A program made the position numbers and the translations under genes. Shown one piece after another: positions 10,134 through 19,972 of a stretch of 23,951 nt of DNA. Source of the stretch: Chara braunii. Its lineage: Eukaryota; Streptophyta; Charophyceae; Charales; Characeae. Positions within the stretch are counted from its first letter, which is position 1, and every line of letters begins with the position of its first letter. The stretch is taken from contig BFEA01000198.1 of the NCBI GenBank assembly GCA_003427395.1, forward strand, positions 492,474 through 516,424, in the 5' to 3' direction. Under the pieces are notes generated by a model. The model had not been told where the DNA came from and ran no database searches. It saw nothing but the letters and a program-made list of their open reading frames with translations.

Positions 10134-11125
10134 TTGTTCACACTTAGTGTGATGTTCCGGTTGACCTTCCCTTCATATGCAAGTGTTTTCCATCCAGTCT
10201 AATCACTCATTATCATGTTCATACTTAGTGTGATGTTCCGGTTGATTTTTCCTTCATATGCAAGTGTTTTCCATCTAGTCTAGCATCTCTTTGTCTTGCT
10301 CATACTTAGTGTGATGATCCGGTTGATCTTCCCTTCACATGCATGTGCTTTTCATTAGTCTAATCACTTTTTGTCTTGTTCACACTTAGTGTGATGTTTC
10401 GGTTGATTTTCCCTTCACGTGCATGTGCTTTTCATAAGTCTAATCACTCTTTGTGATGTTCATGCTTAGTATGATGTTCCGGTTGATTTTCCCTTCACAT
10501 ACATTTGTTTTTCATTAGTCTGATCACTCATTGTCATGCTCATACTTAGTGTGATGTTTCGTTTGATCTTCCCTTCATATGCAAGTGTTTTCCATCTAGT
10601 CTAGCATCTCTTTGTCTTGTTAATACTTAGTGTGATATTCCGGATGATCTTCCCTTCACATGCATGTGCTTTTTATTAGTTTAATCACTATTTGTCTTGT
10701 TCACACCTAGTGTGATGTTCCGGTTGATCTTCCCTCCATATGCACGTGTTTTCCATTTAGTCTAATCATTCATTGTCATGTTCATACTTAGTGTGATGTT
10801 CCGGTTGATCTTCCCTTCAAATGTTGTTTTCCATCTGGTCTAGTATCTATTTGTCTTGTCCATACTTAGTGTGATGTTCCGAATGATCTTCGCTTCACAT
10901 GCATGTGCTTTTCATTAGTCTAATCACTCATTGCCATGTTCATGCTTAGTGTGATGTTCCGGTTGGTCCTCCCTTCACATGCGTGTGCTTTTTCATTATC
11001 ATGTTCATACTTAGTGTGATGTTCCGGATGATCTTTCCCTTCATGTGCATGTGTTTTTCGTTAGCCTGGCATCAGTTTGTCTTATTCACACTTAGTGTGA
11101 TGATTCGGATGATCTTCCCTTCGTA

Positions 11126-12120
11126 TGCATGTACTTTCCACTAGTCTGGTCTTCATTGTCAAGTTCATGTTCTGGATCTTTGACTTTGTTGATCTCTTCT
11201 CCTTTGTGCATGTGTTTTCCATTAGTCTAGTCTTCATTGTCAAGTGCATGTTCCAGATCTTTTACTTTGTTGAACTTTTCTCCATTGTGTATGTGCTTTC
11301 CACTAGTCTAGTCTCATTGTCAAGTTCTTGTTCCGGATCTTTACCTTGTTTGACATCTACTCATTGTGCATGTGCTTTCCAGTAGTTTGGTCTTATTGTC
11401 AAGTTCATGTTCCAGATCTTTACCTTGTTGACATCTACTCATTGTGCATGTGCTTTCCTCTAGTCTAGTCTTCATTGTAAAGTGCATGTTCCAAATCTTT
11501 TACTTTGTTGAACTTTTCTCCTTTTTGCATATGCCTTCTACTAGGCTAGTCTCCCATTGTCAAGTTCATGTTCCAGAGTTTTACTTAGTTGAACTCTTCC
11601 CCTTTGTGCATGTGCTTCCACGAGTCTAGCCTCTAGTTGTCAAGTTCATGTTTCGGTTCTTCGCCTTGTTGATCTCTTGTCTTTTGTGCATGTGCTTCCA
11701 ATAGTCTAGTCTCACATTGTGAAGTTCATATTCCGAATCTTTACCCTGTTGATCTCTTGTCCTTTGTGCATGAGCTTCCACTAGTCTAGCCTTTAGTTGT
11801 CAAGTTCATGTTCCGGTTCTTCACCTTGTCGATTTTATCTTTTGTGCATATGCTTCCACTAGTCTAGCCTCTAATTGTCAAGCTTATGTTCCAGATCTTT
11901 ACTTGTTGAACTCTTCTCCGTTGTGCATGTGGTTCCACTAGTCTAGTCTCTACTTGTCAAGTTCATGTTTCGGATCTTTACTTTGTTGAACTCTTCTCCA
12001 TTGTGCATGTGTTTTCCTCTAGTCTAGTCTTCATTGTAAAGTTCATGTTTCGGACATTTTACTTTGTTGAACTCTTCTCCTTTGTGCATGTGTTAACATT
12101 ACTCTAGTTTCACATTGTCG
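11126..12120 (+). repeat. Diverged satellite array of about 80 bp, 12-13 units
   Basis: CAAGTTCATGTTCC-type cores recur near 11161, 11241, 11321, 11400, 11480, 11561, 11641, 11721, 11801, 11879 and 11958. The CATGTGCTTCCACTAGTCTAG block and the GTTCCGGATCTT block correspond to parts of the preceding 80/81-bp unit, so this is the same satellite lineage, older and more diverged. Short open frames rich in Phe, Val and Leu within it come only from the repeat period. Confidence 0.88.
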
Positions 12121-12222
12121 TGTTATTCCAAAATATACTTATTCAATCTCTCACTACTGGGCGGGTGATCGACGTTTGGTTGCTGTTATGGGGGGGGCCT
12201 GAATTGATTAGGGGTTCTTCTT

Positions 12223-12279
<57 letters not shown>
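12223..12279. repeat. (CT)n microsatellite
   Basis: This is an uninterrupted TC/CT dinucleotide run followed by TTTCTC. It sits in the non-satellite spacer between the arrays and the retrotransposon coding region. Downstream (12280-12480) a short open frame ends in a basic Arg/Lys-rich stretch that might be a trace of gag, but I cannot support that. Confidence 0.95.
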
Positions 12280-12285
<6 letters not shown>

Positions 12286-12498
12286 GCATATGACTAACCC
12301 TTCTCTCCTCACTTGGAAACATTGCCAGGGTACGGACGGTGATCGAAATCAGACCTCACTTGGTGGAGAAAGAGGACAAGGGGAGGATAGCCGGTCCCTT
12401 GTGCCACCAAGAAGGCAAAAGAAAGGACGCTTGAAAAAGTGGGAGAAAGGCCGGATCTGGAAGGAAGCATAAGTTGAGAAAAAGGTCAGTTTGATTAA

Positions 12499-12666
12499 GC
12501 GTCCCGAAGTGATGAACGTCTCGAAGACCATGAAAGCAATCCTTATGACCATTTGTTCAAAAACTCGAAAATCATGAAGCATCCCGAAGTGATGAATGTC
12601 CCAAAGACCATAAAAACAACTTTTGTGGCCACTGTTCAAGCTACTTCGGGATGCTTCATGATTTTC
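12499..12666. repeat. Direct repeat of about 75 bp with a perfect 24-bp inverted repeat
   Basis: GTCCCGAAGTGATGAACGTC near 12501 and ATCCCGAAGTGATGAATGTC near 12581 begin two diverged direct copies. The 24 bases at 12567-12590 are the exact reverse complement of 12643-12666, with a 52-base loop. The structure might be a small foldback element. No gene lies in 12480-12850. Confidence 0.85.
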
Positions 12667-12853
12667 AGGTAGCTTAATACACATGTGTTTCAAGATCGTG
12701 TTTGATATGAAAAGTTGAAAACTCAGTTTACTATGTGGTTTCACCATGAACAAAGTTACCCTCCTCTCGATTTCATGATTGAGAAACTATTTTCAGGATG
12801 CACAAAGCAACATCATTTTTCCCACTTCACGATTTTCATATGCGAATTTTTAG

Positions 12854-14023
12854 GTGTGCGATAACCGCTTGTGGATCTTAATCTTGCCTGAGCTCGACGA
12901 CACCATTAACAAGTTACTAGGAACCATGGTGTCGGTGTCTTTTCAGACCATGCTGCAGGCTAGCCCTAGGTTGGTCAAAGGGCTCAGACAACTGTTGACT
13001 CGGGGGCGAGTAGAAATAGGCGACAACCCCGAATTACCAGAAGGGGAGAGGGAGGAGGAAGCTCCACAAGAAGTGGCTAACCTTCAGAGGAGTCACGAGG
13101 ACTTTGAGGATCTCGAAAAGTCCTTTGCAGACATTCGTTTGAGCTTGTACGACTGAGATGGCGGGGAAGTCATGAGATCACCACTCGGAACGAAGCTTAA
13201 CTTTCATGCGCTATCCGTAGGGAAATTGAAAATCCAGATCGGGAGTCATCACACCGACGCATTAGTAGACGGGGGAACAGCTGGGTACGTCACGAAGTGT
13301 GCTGTGAAGGCAGGGGTCAGGGAATCGATCTGGTCGTTTCAGCGGATGACCGTAATGGAGGAAATGAACCACGACATAATCCTCGGGAGACCGTGGTGCG
13401 CAAACGTAGAGATGATAGGCATGCACTTGCACGATGGCTCGTACATGGTAGACATAGAGGACCCAGTGACCGGCCGGGGAGAGCTCCTCCGACTCCTTGG
13501 AACGGGAGGAGACCCCCCGAAGGAGAAATTGGCAACATGGTCGCCGTCGTTCGAGGATAGCACGTGGAAAGGGGTTTTCGCACGGATGGAGGGTATGAGA
13601 GAAATGGTAGAAATCATGATTGAGAAAACATTCAAAAAGAAGGAGTGGATCAAGATGGGCCTGCCCCAGAAGAAGAGGAGGCAGGAGCACGAAGTCCTAG
13701 GTGTTATGGTAGCGGAAAAGGAGTCAGAGGTCGAACTTGGTGCTAGCCTGCCCAAACGGAAAGAAGTACGCATAAACGTGCCGGAAATCGCACTCGAGAT
13801 CCCCGACCTATTGCAACTCATCAAGGCCCTCAGATACCACAAGGTTGGAGTGGATTCGACAGCCTTGGCCAAGTTCGAAAGAGAGGTGCAAAAGGGATAT
13901 TGCCTGAATGGGAAACTAGTTAGTATTCAACCACGAGTCGTAGATGCGACGGGAGCAATTCCGACTGTTCATTTTTTAGGAGAAAGATCCCGGAAGGAAG
14001 TGTTCGAAAGTACAAGTCGGTAG
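12854..14023 (+). pseudogene. Ty3/gypsy gag-tail and aspartic protease region
   Basis: The 12854-13156 segment resembles the gag-to-protease linker of plant Ty3/gypsy elements (MVSVSFQTMLQASPRLVKGL, then an acidic Glu-rich stretch). A TGA at 13154-13156 interrupts the frame, but the same frame continues directly into the protease. In the protease, ALVDGGTAGYV (Asp codon 13268-13270) is the active-site motif and HDIILGRPW (about 13370-13396) is the conserved C-terminal motif of retropepsins, which cleave the polyprotein. The usual D-S/T-G is D-G-G here. The segment ends in a TAG at 14021 after a frameshift near 14000, beyond which the next frame continues. No gag capsid or zinc knuckle was found upstream. 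A TTTTTAG just before 12854 could be a splice acceptor, but this is weak. Confidence 0.75.
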
Positions 14024-14940
14024 GGAAGAAAGCAAAACTGGTCTCGATCCTGCTAGAGACATCAAAGGAAGTGACTATGGAGAAGGAGGAAGAGGTCCTT
14101 CGAGTGATTCGAGAAAGAAGGGCGACGGGGGGACATCGGATACCAGATGAGGTAGCGAACACAATGAAGATAGGGATAGACGGGTTCTTAACGGAAGAAG
14201 AAACCCGTCGGATCAAAAGGACCTGCCAGGAGTTTCACCTGGCATTTGCCTTTAGTGATCACCAGAAGGGACGACTGGATGCGAAGTTGATCCCTCCGGT
14301 AAGAATCCACATGGTAGAACATGAGTGCTGGAATGGCAAGGGGTCATCCTATGAATTTGGGATAACAGGAGAAGTAACAGACCTCCTCCGAGCGAAGATA
14401 AATTCCTTCGTTGCGGAGCCTACGGCATCGCCATACGCAAATCGATGGTTCATCTTTCGGAAGCCTAACAAGACACTAAGGTGGATTCAGGACCTGCAGA
14501 AGTTGAATTCGATAACCATCCGAGATGGTGACTGCTACCTCAGACTGACTTATTAGCAGAATCGCACGTCGGTCGGAGCATTTACTCCCTGATAGATCTG
14601 TACTCAGGGTACGACCAACTTCCATTGGATGTTCGGGACAGGCCATACACCGATATGCACACCCCCGTAGGCCAGCTACAGATGCAAGTGACACCTATGG
14701 GATTCACAAATGTGGTGGCCGAAGCACAACGCAGGATGTTCGCCGTGGCCAGGGACATGTTCCCAGAAAAATGTGAACCTTACATCGATGACAATCCGAT
14801 CAAAGGCGTGCAGGAAAAGGACGAGACGGAAGTCCATCCAGGGATCCGACGTTTTGTGTGGGACCACCTGCAGGACATCAAGGACTTACTCCGCCGGTTC
14901 CTAGTATACAACATTACGGCTAGTGGACCAAGCAGTACCG
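14000..14940 (+). pseudogene. Ty3/gypsy reverse transcriptase, fingers and palm, frameshifted
   Basis: Reverse transcriptase copies the element RNA into DNA in virus-like particles. The first frame (to 14556) carries the fingers motif SPYANRWFIFRKPNKTLRW and IQDLQKLNSITIRD. Near 14545 the frame changes, and DLLAESHVGRSIYSLIDLYS (about 14547-14606), GYDQLPLDVRDRPYTDM, TPVGQLQMQVTPMGF and YIDDN (14781-14795) follow. The Asp in SLIDLYS and both Asps of YIDD, the catalytic triad, are present. A further frameshift near 14930 links to the thumb region. Apart from these breaks the order and spacing are normal for the family. Confidence 0.85.
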
Positions 14941-16194
14941 GAGGTAACTATACTAGGATTTCATTGCGGTGCTTACATCAGGAAATTGGATCCGGCAAAA
15001 ACCGACAAGATATCACAGTGGCCGGCACCACTGCGCACGATGACGGAGGTAAGGGCATTCCTATGCGTAGTCGGTTTTTGGAGGATCTTCATTAAGAACT
15101 TTGCCAAGATTGTTGAGCCTATCCGCGCTATGATCAGGGAAGAAGGAACCATGGATGGGACGGAGGAACGAAAAAGAATTGTCCAAAGGCTCAAGGACAT
15201 ATTGACATCTTAGACAATCGCCCTGTCCGCGCCTTGTTTTAATGACGAAGTGGGACGACCCTTCATCCTAGAGACGGATGGAGGACCTTTGGTGGTAGGA
15301 GGTGTGTTGATTCAAAGGGATGAGGGAGGAAAAGAGACGCCGATTAGGTTCGAAAGTAGAACCCTGAACTCCGCAGAACGGCGATACTCGCAATTCAAGA
15401 AGGAAGTCCTAGCCATCCTGCATTGCCTTAAGACCTTCCAAGCCTACCTATTTGAGAGGCAGTTCATCTTAAGGATCGATCCGACGAATGTCGCAGGGGC
15501 TCTAAAAAATTACAGACCTATAGATCCGACGGTAGGGAAATGGGTAGGATTCATTTGGCAGTTCGATTACAAGATCGAACGGATTGCTAGAATCCGCAAC
15601 AAGGCAGATGGGCTGAGTTGGGTTTGCATCACTCCCGAAGGGATGGAGGATGCAAAGCTCATAGACGCCTTCCTCGAATATGAAGGAGAGACTCTCGCGG
15701 TGGATAACGAAATGATGAGCGAGGGATGCACATCGGGAGAACTATTGATCCAGACTTTGGAGAAGGGGGCACCTGCCGTAGTAGCAGAACTTAGAGAAGG
15801 ACCAGTTACCACTCGAGGACGCAGAGAAGAAAATGACTTATGGGGAGCGATAGTAGGACCGAAAGAGGAACTAATGGCAATGGCGGTCGAGGGAGGCCGG
15901 GAAGCAGTGATGAGCTTAGTGGAATCTTGGGAAAGGAAAGAGTTGCAATGGGTGGTAAACCAGATGCAGGAAGGAAAGGATGGGGGTCAGAAAGGGGAGA
16001 AGTTTTTATATGTCCAATCATACGAAGGGCTCTTTCGGGAGGTCGGATTGTTATTGGTAGGAAACAAACAACCTACGGAAGTCAGTATTAAAGCAAGAGA
16101 AGAAGCCGAAAGGTACGTCCTAAGGGGCGGACATTTGTTCCGAAGGAAGGAAGGTGCTATGCCCAGAAGGGTTGTGTGCGACCTAGGCAAGTAA
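14923..16194 (+). pseudogene. Ty3/gypsy RT thumb plus RNase H
   Basis: This is one frame broken by a single TAG at 15211-15213. It begins with the end of the RT (VPEVTILGFHCGAYIRKLDP; PLRTMTEVRAFLCVVGFWR). RNase H follows after the stop: ETDGGPLVVGGVL (about 15268), RRYSQFKKEVLAILHCL, RIDPTNVAGAL and NKADGLSW (about 15600). The acidic residues expected for RNase H catalysis (TDGG, KKEV, RIDP, ADGL) all appear to be kept. The C-terminal 190 or so residues are a Glu/Gly-rich linker leading to the integrase. The frame ends at a TAA at 16192; a frameshift and a TAG at 16203 separate it from the integrase. Confidence 0.85.
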
Positions 16195-16208
16195 ACGTTA
16201 TCTAGGCA

Positions 16209-17327
16209 ATGCACGACGGGTTAGCTGGAGGCCATCGGTCGTCAAAAGGAACGTTTGCAAAGATAACACCACTCTATTATTGGCCATGCATGGCAGACAT
16301 GGTCGCCATATATTGCCAGACTTGCCTTATTTGCCAAGAACGAAGCTCGGTGCGGGTCTTCGAGCCGCTTAGACCAACGCGGGTGCTAGGGCCGGGACAT
16401 CTGGTACACCTCGACCTTGCGGTCATGCCTGCATCAACGGATGGGTACAGGTATATACTGGATGCGCGAGACAACCTGAGCGGGTTCGTGGAGGCAGTCG
16501 CCCTCAAGAAAAAGACACGGAGGAGTGTGGCGGACTGGATAGAAGACTTCTACTTGAGGCATCCGTTCGTTAGGAGGTTTATAGCAGACAATGGGACGGA
16601 ATTTATGAACCAAGAAGTATTGGGGATGCTTAAGAGACTCTGCGTACCGATCAAACTCATCGAGCCGTATCACCCTGAGGCCAATGCACCTGTGGAAAGG
16701 GGGCACCGAACCTTGAAGAACACGATTGCAAAGCTCGCAGCAGACCATCTGGGGATTTGGCCTAGGTATCTTAAGCAGACTGTCTTTGCAGAGAATATGA
16801 CTCCTAAAAGGACAACAGGATGTATCCCGACAGAGCTTTGGTATGGAAGAGAGATCGACTTTCCTGTGGAAGCCTTGGTACCTACCTGGAATAGGTTAGA
16901 TGATGATCTGCAAATGACCACTAAAGAGTTAATCGAGGCAAGATGTTAACAAATCCTTAAAAATGAGAAGGTCCTGGAAGACATCACCAGCCGAGTGCTG
17001 GACAGCAGAATGAGGGACAAAGCAAGGTGGGACCAGGTTAAGAATGTCAGAAAGGAGCCACTTCAGGTGGGGGAGATGGTATTACTAAGGAACTCGACAC
17101 TAGAAAGTACTTGGTCGGGACAGTTGGGAAGGAGGTTCAAAGGCCCCTACCGGGTCGCCAAGCGGGTGAGACTGAACACCTTCGAATTGGAAGATTTGAA
17201 TGGAACTGGATTGAAAGGGCCCTTCCCGGGGCAACGACTGGTCAGGTTTTTAAGTTGGGACCAAGTGGAACAATGGCTTCAAGAGGCCGAAGATAAGGAA
17301 ACTGAGGAGCCACAAGCTAAAGACTGA
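16209..17327 (+). pseudogene. Ty3/gypsy integrase with GPY/F module
   Basis: Integrase inserts the element cDNA into the genome. The N-terminal zinc-binding HHCC region is present (MHDG..GGH, then CQTCLIC). The catalytic DDE triad is intact: D in HLDLAV (16413-16415), D in IADNGTEF (16587-16589) and E in PVERGH (16695-16697), with exactly 35 residues between the last two. A single TAA at 16947-16949 interrupts the frame, which then continues to 17327 with a GPY/F-type module (RRFKGPYRVAKRV, TFELEDL). No chromodomain was recognised after it. Replacing the stop's first T with C would give a Gln codon, so it could be a C-to-T change. Confidence 0.88.
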
Positions 17328-17550
17328 CCACAGCCTTGCCCACACTATAGTTTGTCTCTGACCATGTTCGTGGGACTGTCATTTTTTTTTTGGGACTAGC
17401 GCTTTGGCTTGGACTGACTGAGGTTGAAAGGCAACATGACTTGGGGGGTTGCAATATCTGGCTTGTGTGACAACGGGAAGGGATGTTTGGGGCATTGTAC
17501 CATAGTTTTTGACGGGAAAAAAATGGGGTCATCATAAATGACGCATTCGC

Positions 17551-17560
17551 ATGTATAAAA
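17551..17560 (+). promoter_or_regulatory. TATA box upstream of the 3' ORF
   Basis: GTATAAAAGG matches the eukaryotic TATA consensus very well. A start about 30 bp downstream (near 17582) would give a leader of about 120 nt to the ATG at 17700, which has A at -3 and G at +4. It could be an internal promoter of the element or a leftover LTR promoter; no matching 5' copy was seen in the window. Confidence 0.5.
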
Positions 17561-17591
17561 GGGGCGTGATTCGAGGGATTCTGGGTGCATT

Positions 17592-18614
17592 TTGGGAATG
17601 TCTTCCGGCCTAAGGGGGGGGGAGGCGCGAGTGTGTGAGGCACATTGCGGGTGTTGTTTTGTTATACAGGGCTTAGGAGTAAAACGAGAAAAGACAAAAA
17701 TGGAATTCGGCAACGAGAACGACAACGGGGCAATCCACAGGCCTACCGGAGGGGAAGAAGCTGGACCAAGCCAAGGGAGGAGGACAACGAAGAGAAAATT
17801 GTACATTGGGCTCATGGGCGAGCCAGTGGTAGGCAGGGGTGGAAGAAAATGCTTGTGTAGGAAACCCTCACCCTTCCGCAAGGGAGAAGGTATAGAAATA
17901 TCATCTGACAGTGAGGGCGAAAAGGGAAGGGCAAATGTGGAAGAAGGAGGCAACACAGAAATGGGAGATAAGGCTCGGGTCTTTAACGAGGAAGGGGCCA
18001 ACAGGGGCGAACCACGTGAGACTTGGCATGGGGAAAGCGAGGGGGGGCAAGGTATGCGCGACGAACGTGAGGAGGACGAGGAGAAAAGGGAGAGCCCGCT
18101 TGAAGGACGAAGCGGTCACGACAGTTGCGAGGGGTATGAGACGGGGACAGAGATCCCTTTTACCTACGATCCAAAGAACCTTGCTGGTGGGTATAGCCCC
18201 ATACAGACTGAAGACGAGTGGGACGAGGAGGAGGATGTGCGAGAAGTCATAAAAATCAGCAGCGGTGATGAGAGGGATGAGATCTTAAGGCCTAGGGAAG
18301 AGGGGCGACATCCGATGCACCAATCGGGCGATGGGGCTTTCAGATAGGAGGACGAGTTCGGGCCAACGCCCAATCATTGGTTTCAGCAATGGACCAATGT
18401 AATCAGGCACGAATGGATTATTAAGACTCGGGAACTCGCAAGGGTAGGGGTGAAAGCCACACCACTGGATTTTTTTAACGAGGCAGAGTTGCATAAAATT
18501 GTAAGGATGAAAAGAGAGATCGAGACCTACGGCCTGGGGGTTAGGAAGCCTGCCAAGGAACGGGGTGGACAAGGAACTGGGCAAGACGGGGCGCAAGGCA
18601 GCGATAGGAACTAG
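17592..18614 (+). pseudogene. Unrecognised acidic 3' ORF of the retroelement, one internal TAG
   Basis: The frame is open from the ATG at 17592 to a TAG at 18345-18347, and the same frame then continues for 88 more codons to a TAG at 18612-18614, about 340 residues in all. A second in-frame ATG at 17700 has a better start context. The protein is hydrophilic and rich in Glu, Gly, Arg and Lys. It contains two short motifs, IEISSDSEGE and VIKISSGDE, that resemble SUMO-interacting motifs, a YDPKNLAGGYSPIQTEDEW segment, and a Trp-containing tail (NHWFQQWTNVIRHEW). It lies after integrase, where some plant elements carry an extra or env-like ORF. I see no transmembrane segment or signal peptide. 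I do not recognise the family and assign no function. Confidence 0.5.
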
Positions 18615-19193
18615 GTGTTGACCTAGCATTGAAAATTATCGTTGTTTTTCCGTCTGCAGAGACATGAGAATGACGAGAACGTGTATAGTATAGGCAAACT
18701 TGCTAAGGATGAAGTGAAAAGAGGGTCAGCTAAGGCTGTGTCACGATAAGATAGAAGATAGTTTTGAGGCTACATTTTGGATGAACTACCTTGGGTACAT
18801 AAGACAAAGACATGGGATTTGGGATGAGACCAATTGGGAGAGAGTGTAATGTGAATTCTGGATGGAATAAGGATTATGCTTTTGAGAGGGGAAAACCTTG
18901 AGTATGGATTGACGAGCGAACCATGGGATTGAATGATTGGTCGAGTACAAGAGAGGTTAGGGAACCTATGGGTTAAGGGGCGTGAAGAACACTCCTACCC
19001 TAGGAGCCTAATCCAACTGAGTCATAAATGAGACTGAGAATAACCGAAACCTGAGAGATCAGGAAGAGTGAAAATGAAAGGAGCACCTTTGTCTTTGGTT
19101 ATGGATGAACGACCGGGTGGGCTAGTGTTGCTTGGGGTCGCGAACCCCAACTCGAGTGTTAGACACTAAGTCGGATGTACGCATAGATGTTAC
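18615..19193. other. No recognised gene
   Basis: This is non-coding sequence with stops in all + frames and scattered GAGA/GAATG words. A TTTTTCCGTCTGCAG at about 18645-18659 resembles a 3' splice site but has no partner I can name. I recognise nothing else here. Confidence 0.6.
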
Positions 19194-19309
19194 ATTACTG
19201 TGAGAAATGAACGAGATGGTACATTACTGTGAGAAATGGAATGGATGGTAAATTACTGTGAGAAATGGAATGGATGGTGCATTACTGTGAGAAATGGAAG
19301 AAAGAGAAC
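19194..19309 (+). repeat. 29-bp tandem repeat, four units
   Basis: ATTACTGTGAGAAATG recurs at 19194, 19223, 19252 and 19281, exactly 29 bp apart, with the linker GGAATGGATGGT between copies. Confidence 0.92.
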
Positions 19310-19400
19310 AACACGCAAAAGATGAGATGGCCACCTTCTAACCTCTAAGACAGAAATGGGATCCGTAAGCTCGAGGCCCACCCCCTCGAGCACTAACATT

Positions 19401-19560
19401 GAGAATGGAAAGGAATGACCCTAACCAGACTGTTCGACTTGAGAATGAAAAGGAATGGCCCTAACCAGGCTGTTCGACTTGTGAATGGAAAGGAATGGCC
19501 CTAACCAGGTTGTTCGACTTGAGAATGGAAAAGAACGATCCTAACCAGGTTGTTCGGGAA
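19401..19560 (+). repeat. 40-bp tandem repeat, four units
   Basis: Units starting at 19401, 19441, 19481 and 19521 share GAGAATGGAAAGGAATGGCC and CTAACCAGG.TGTTCGACTT, exactly 40 bp apart. A partial fifth copy follows to about 19580. Confidence 0.92.
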
Positions 19561-19663
19561 TGGCCCCTAACAAGGGTCATTCCTTTTGAAATAGGCACTA
19601 GGGTCCCCTGCATATTTGATTGAGAAAGGTTGATTGAGAATGAGTTGGAATGAGCAATAGAAG

Positions 19664-19972
19664 ATGGAAAAGGTCGATGGGTCGGTCATTGAAATAGCCA
19701 AAGGATGGATGAGAGAGATAGAAAAGGTCGGTGGGTCGGTCATTGAATTAGCCAATGGGATGAATGAGAGAGATGAAGAAGGTCGGTGGGTGGGTCATTG
19801 AAATAGCCAATGGGATGAGAGAAATGGAAAAGGTCGGTGGGTCGGTCATTGAAATAGCCAAAGGATGGATGAGAGAGGTGGAAAAGGTCGGTGGGATGGT
19901 CATTGAAATAACCAAAGAGATGGACAAAAGAGATGAAAAAGGCCGGTGGGTCGGCCGCTGAAATAGCCAAGG
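19664..19972 (+). repeat. About 54-bp tandem repeat, five to six units
   Basis: The core GGTCGGTGGGTCGGTCATTG recurs, with GTCATT at 19685, 19739, 19794, 19845 and 19899 and a diverged copy near 19953. Spacings are 54, 55, 51, 54 and 54. Because the unit is a multiple of three, frames stay open on both strands and read as 18-residue repeats (for example GGSVIEIAKGWMREVEKV). The 55-bp step shifts the + frame, so I do not call it a gene. Confidence 0.88.

Larger units (their letters stand above)
8508..11125 (+). repeat. 80/81-bp satellite array, about 32 units, two unit types
   Basis: The landmark CTTAGTGTGATGTTCCGG recurs every 80 or 81 bp (for example 8584, 8664, 8744, 8824, 8905, 8985, 9066, 9147, 9228). 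Type A (81 bp) carries CCATCTAGTCTAGCATCTC and CATATGCAAGTG. Type B (80 bp) carries TTCATTAGTCTAATCACTC and CACATGCATGTG. Hybrids with an A-type first half and a B-type second half also recur. This indicates a higher-order organisation and recombination between types. Two single-N joins at 9770 and 10038 make the exact unit number unreliable. Confidence 0.95.

Noticed and set aside
8508-11125. Regular direct repeats resembling a CRISPR array
   Set aside because: The entire 80/81-bp unit is repeated with no unique spacers, and the context is eukaryotic; it is a satellite.
11125-11629. Hydrophobic open frames that look like membrane proteins
   Set aside because: They are translations of the diverged satellite units.
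12221-12472. Short frame with a Lys/Arg-rich end as gag nucleocapsid
   Set aside because: It starts in the CT microsatellite, has no zinc knuckle, and no family resemblance can be shown.
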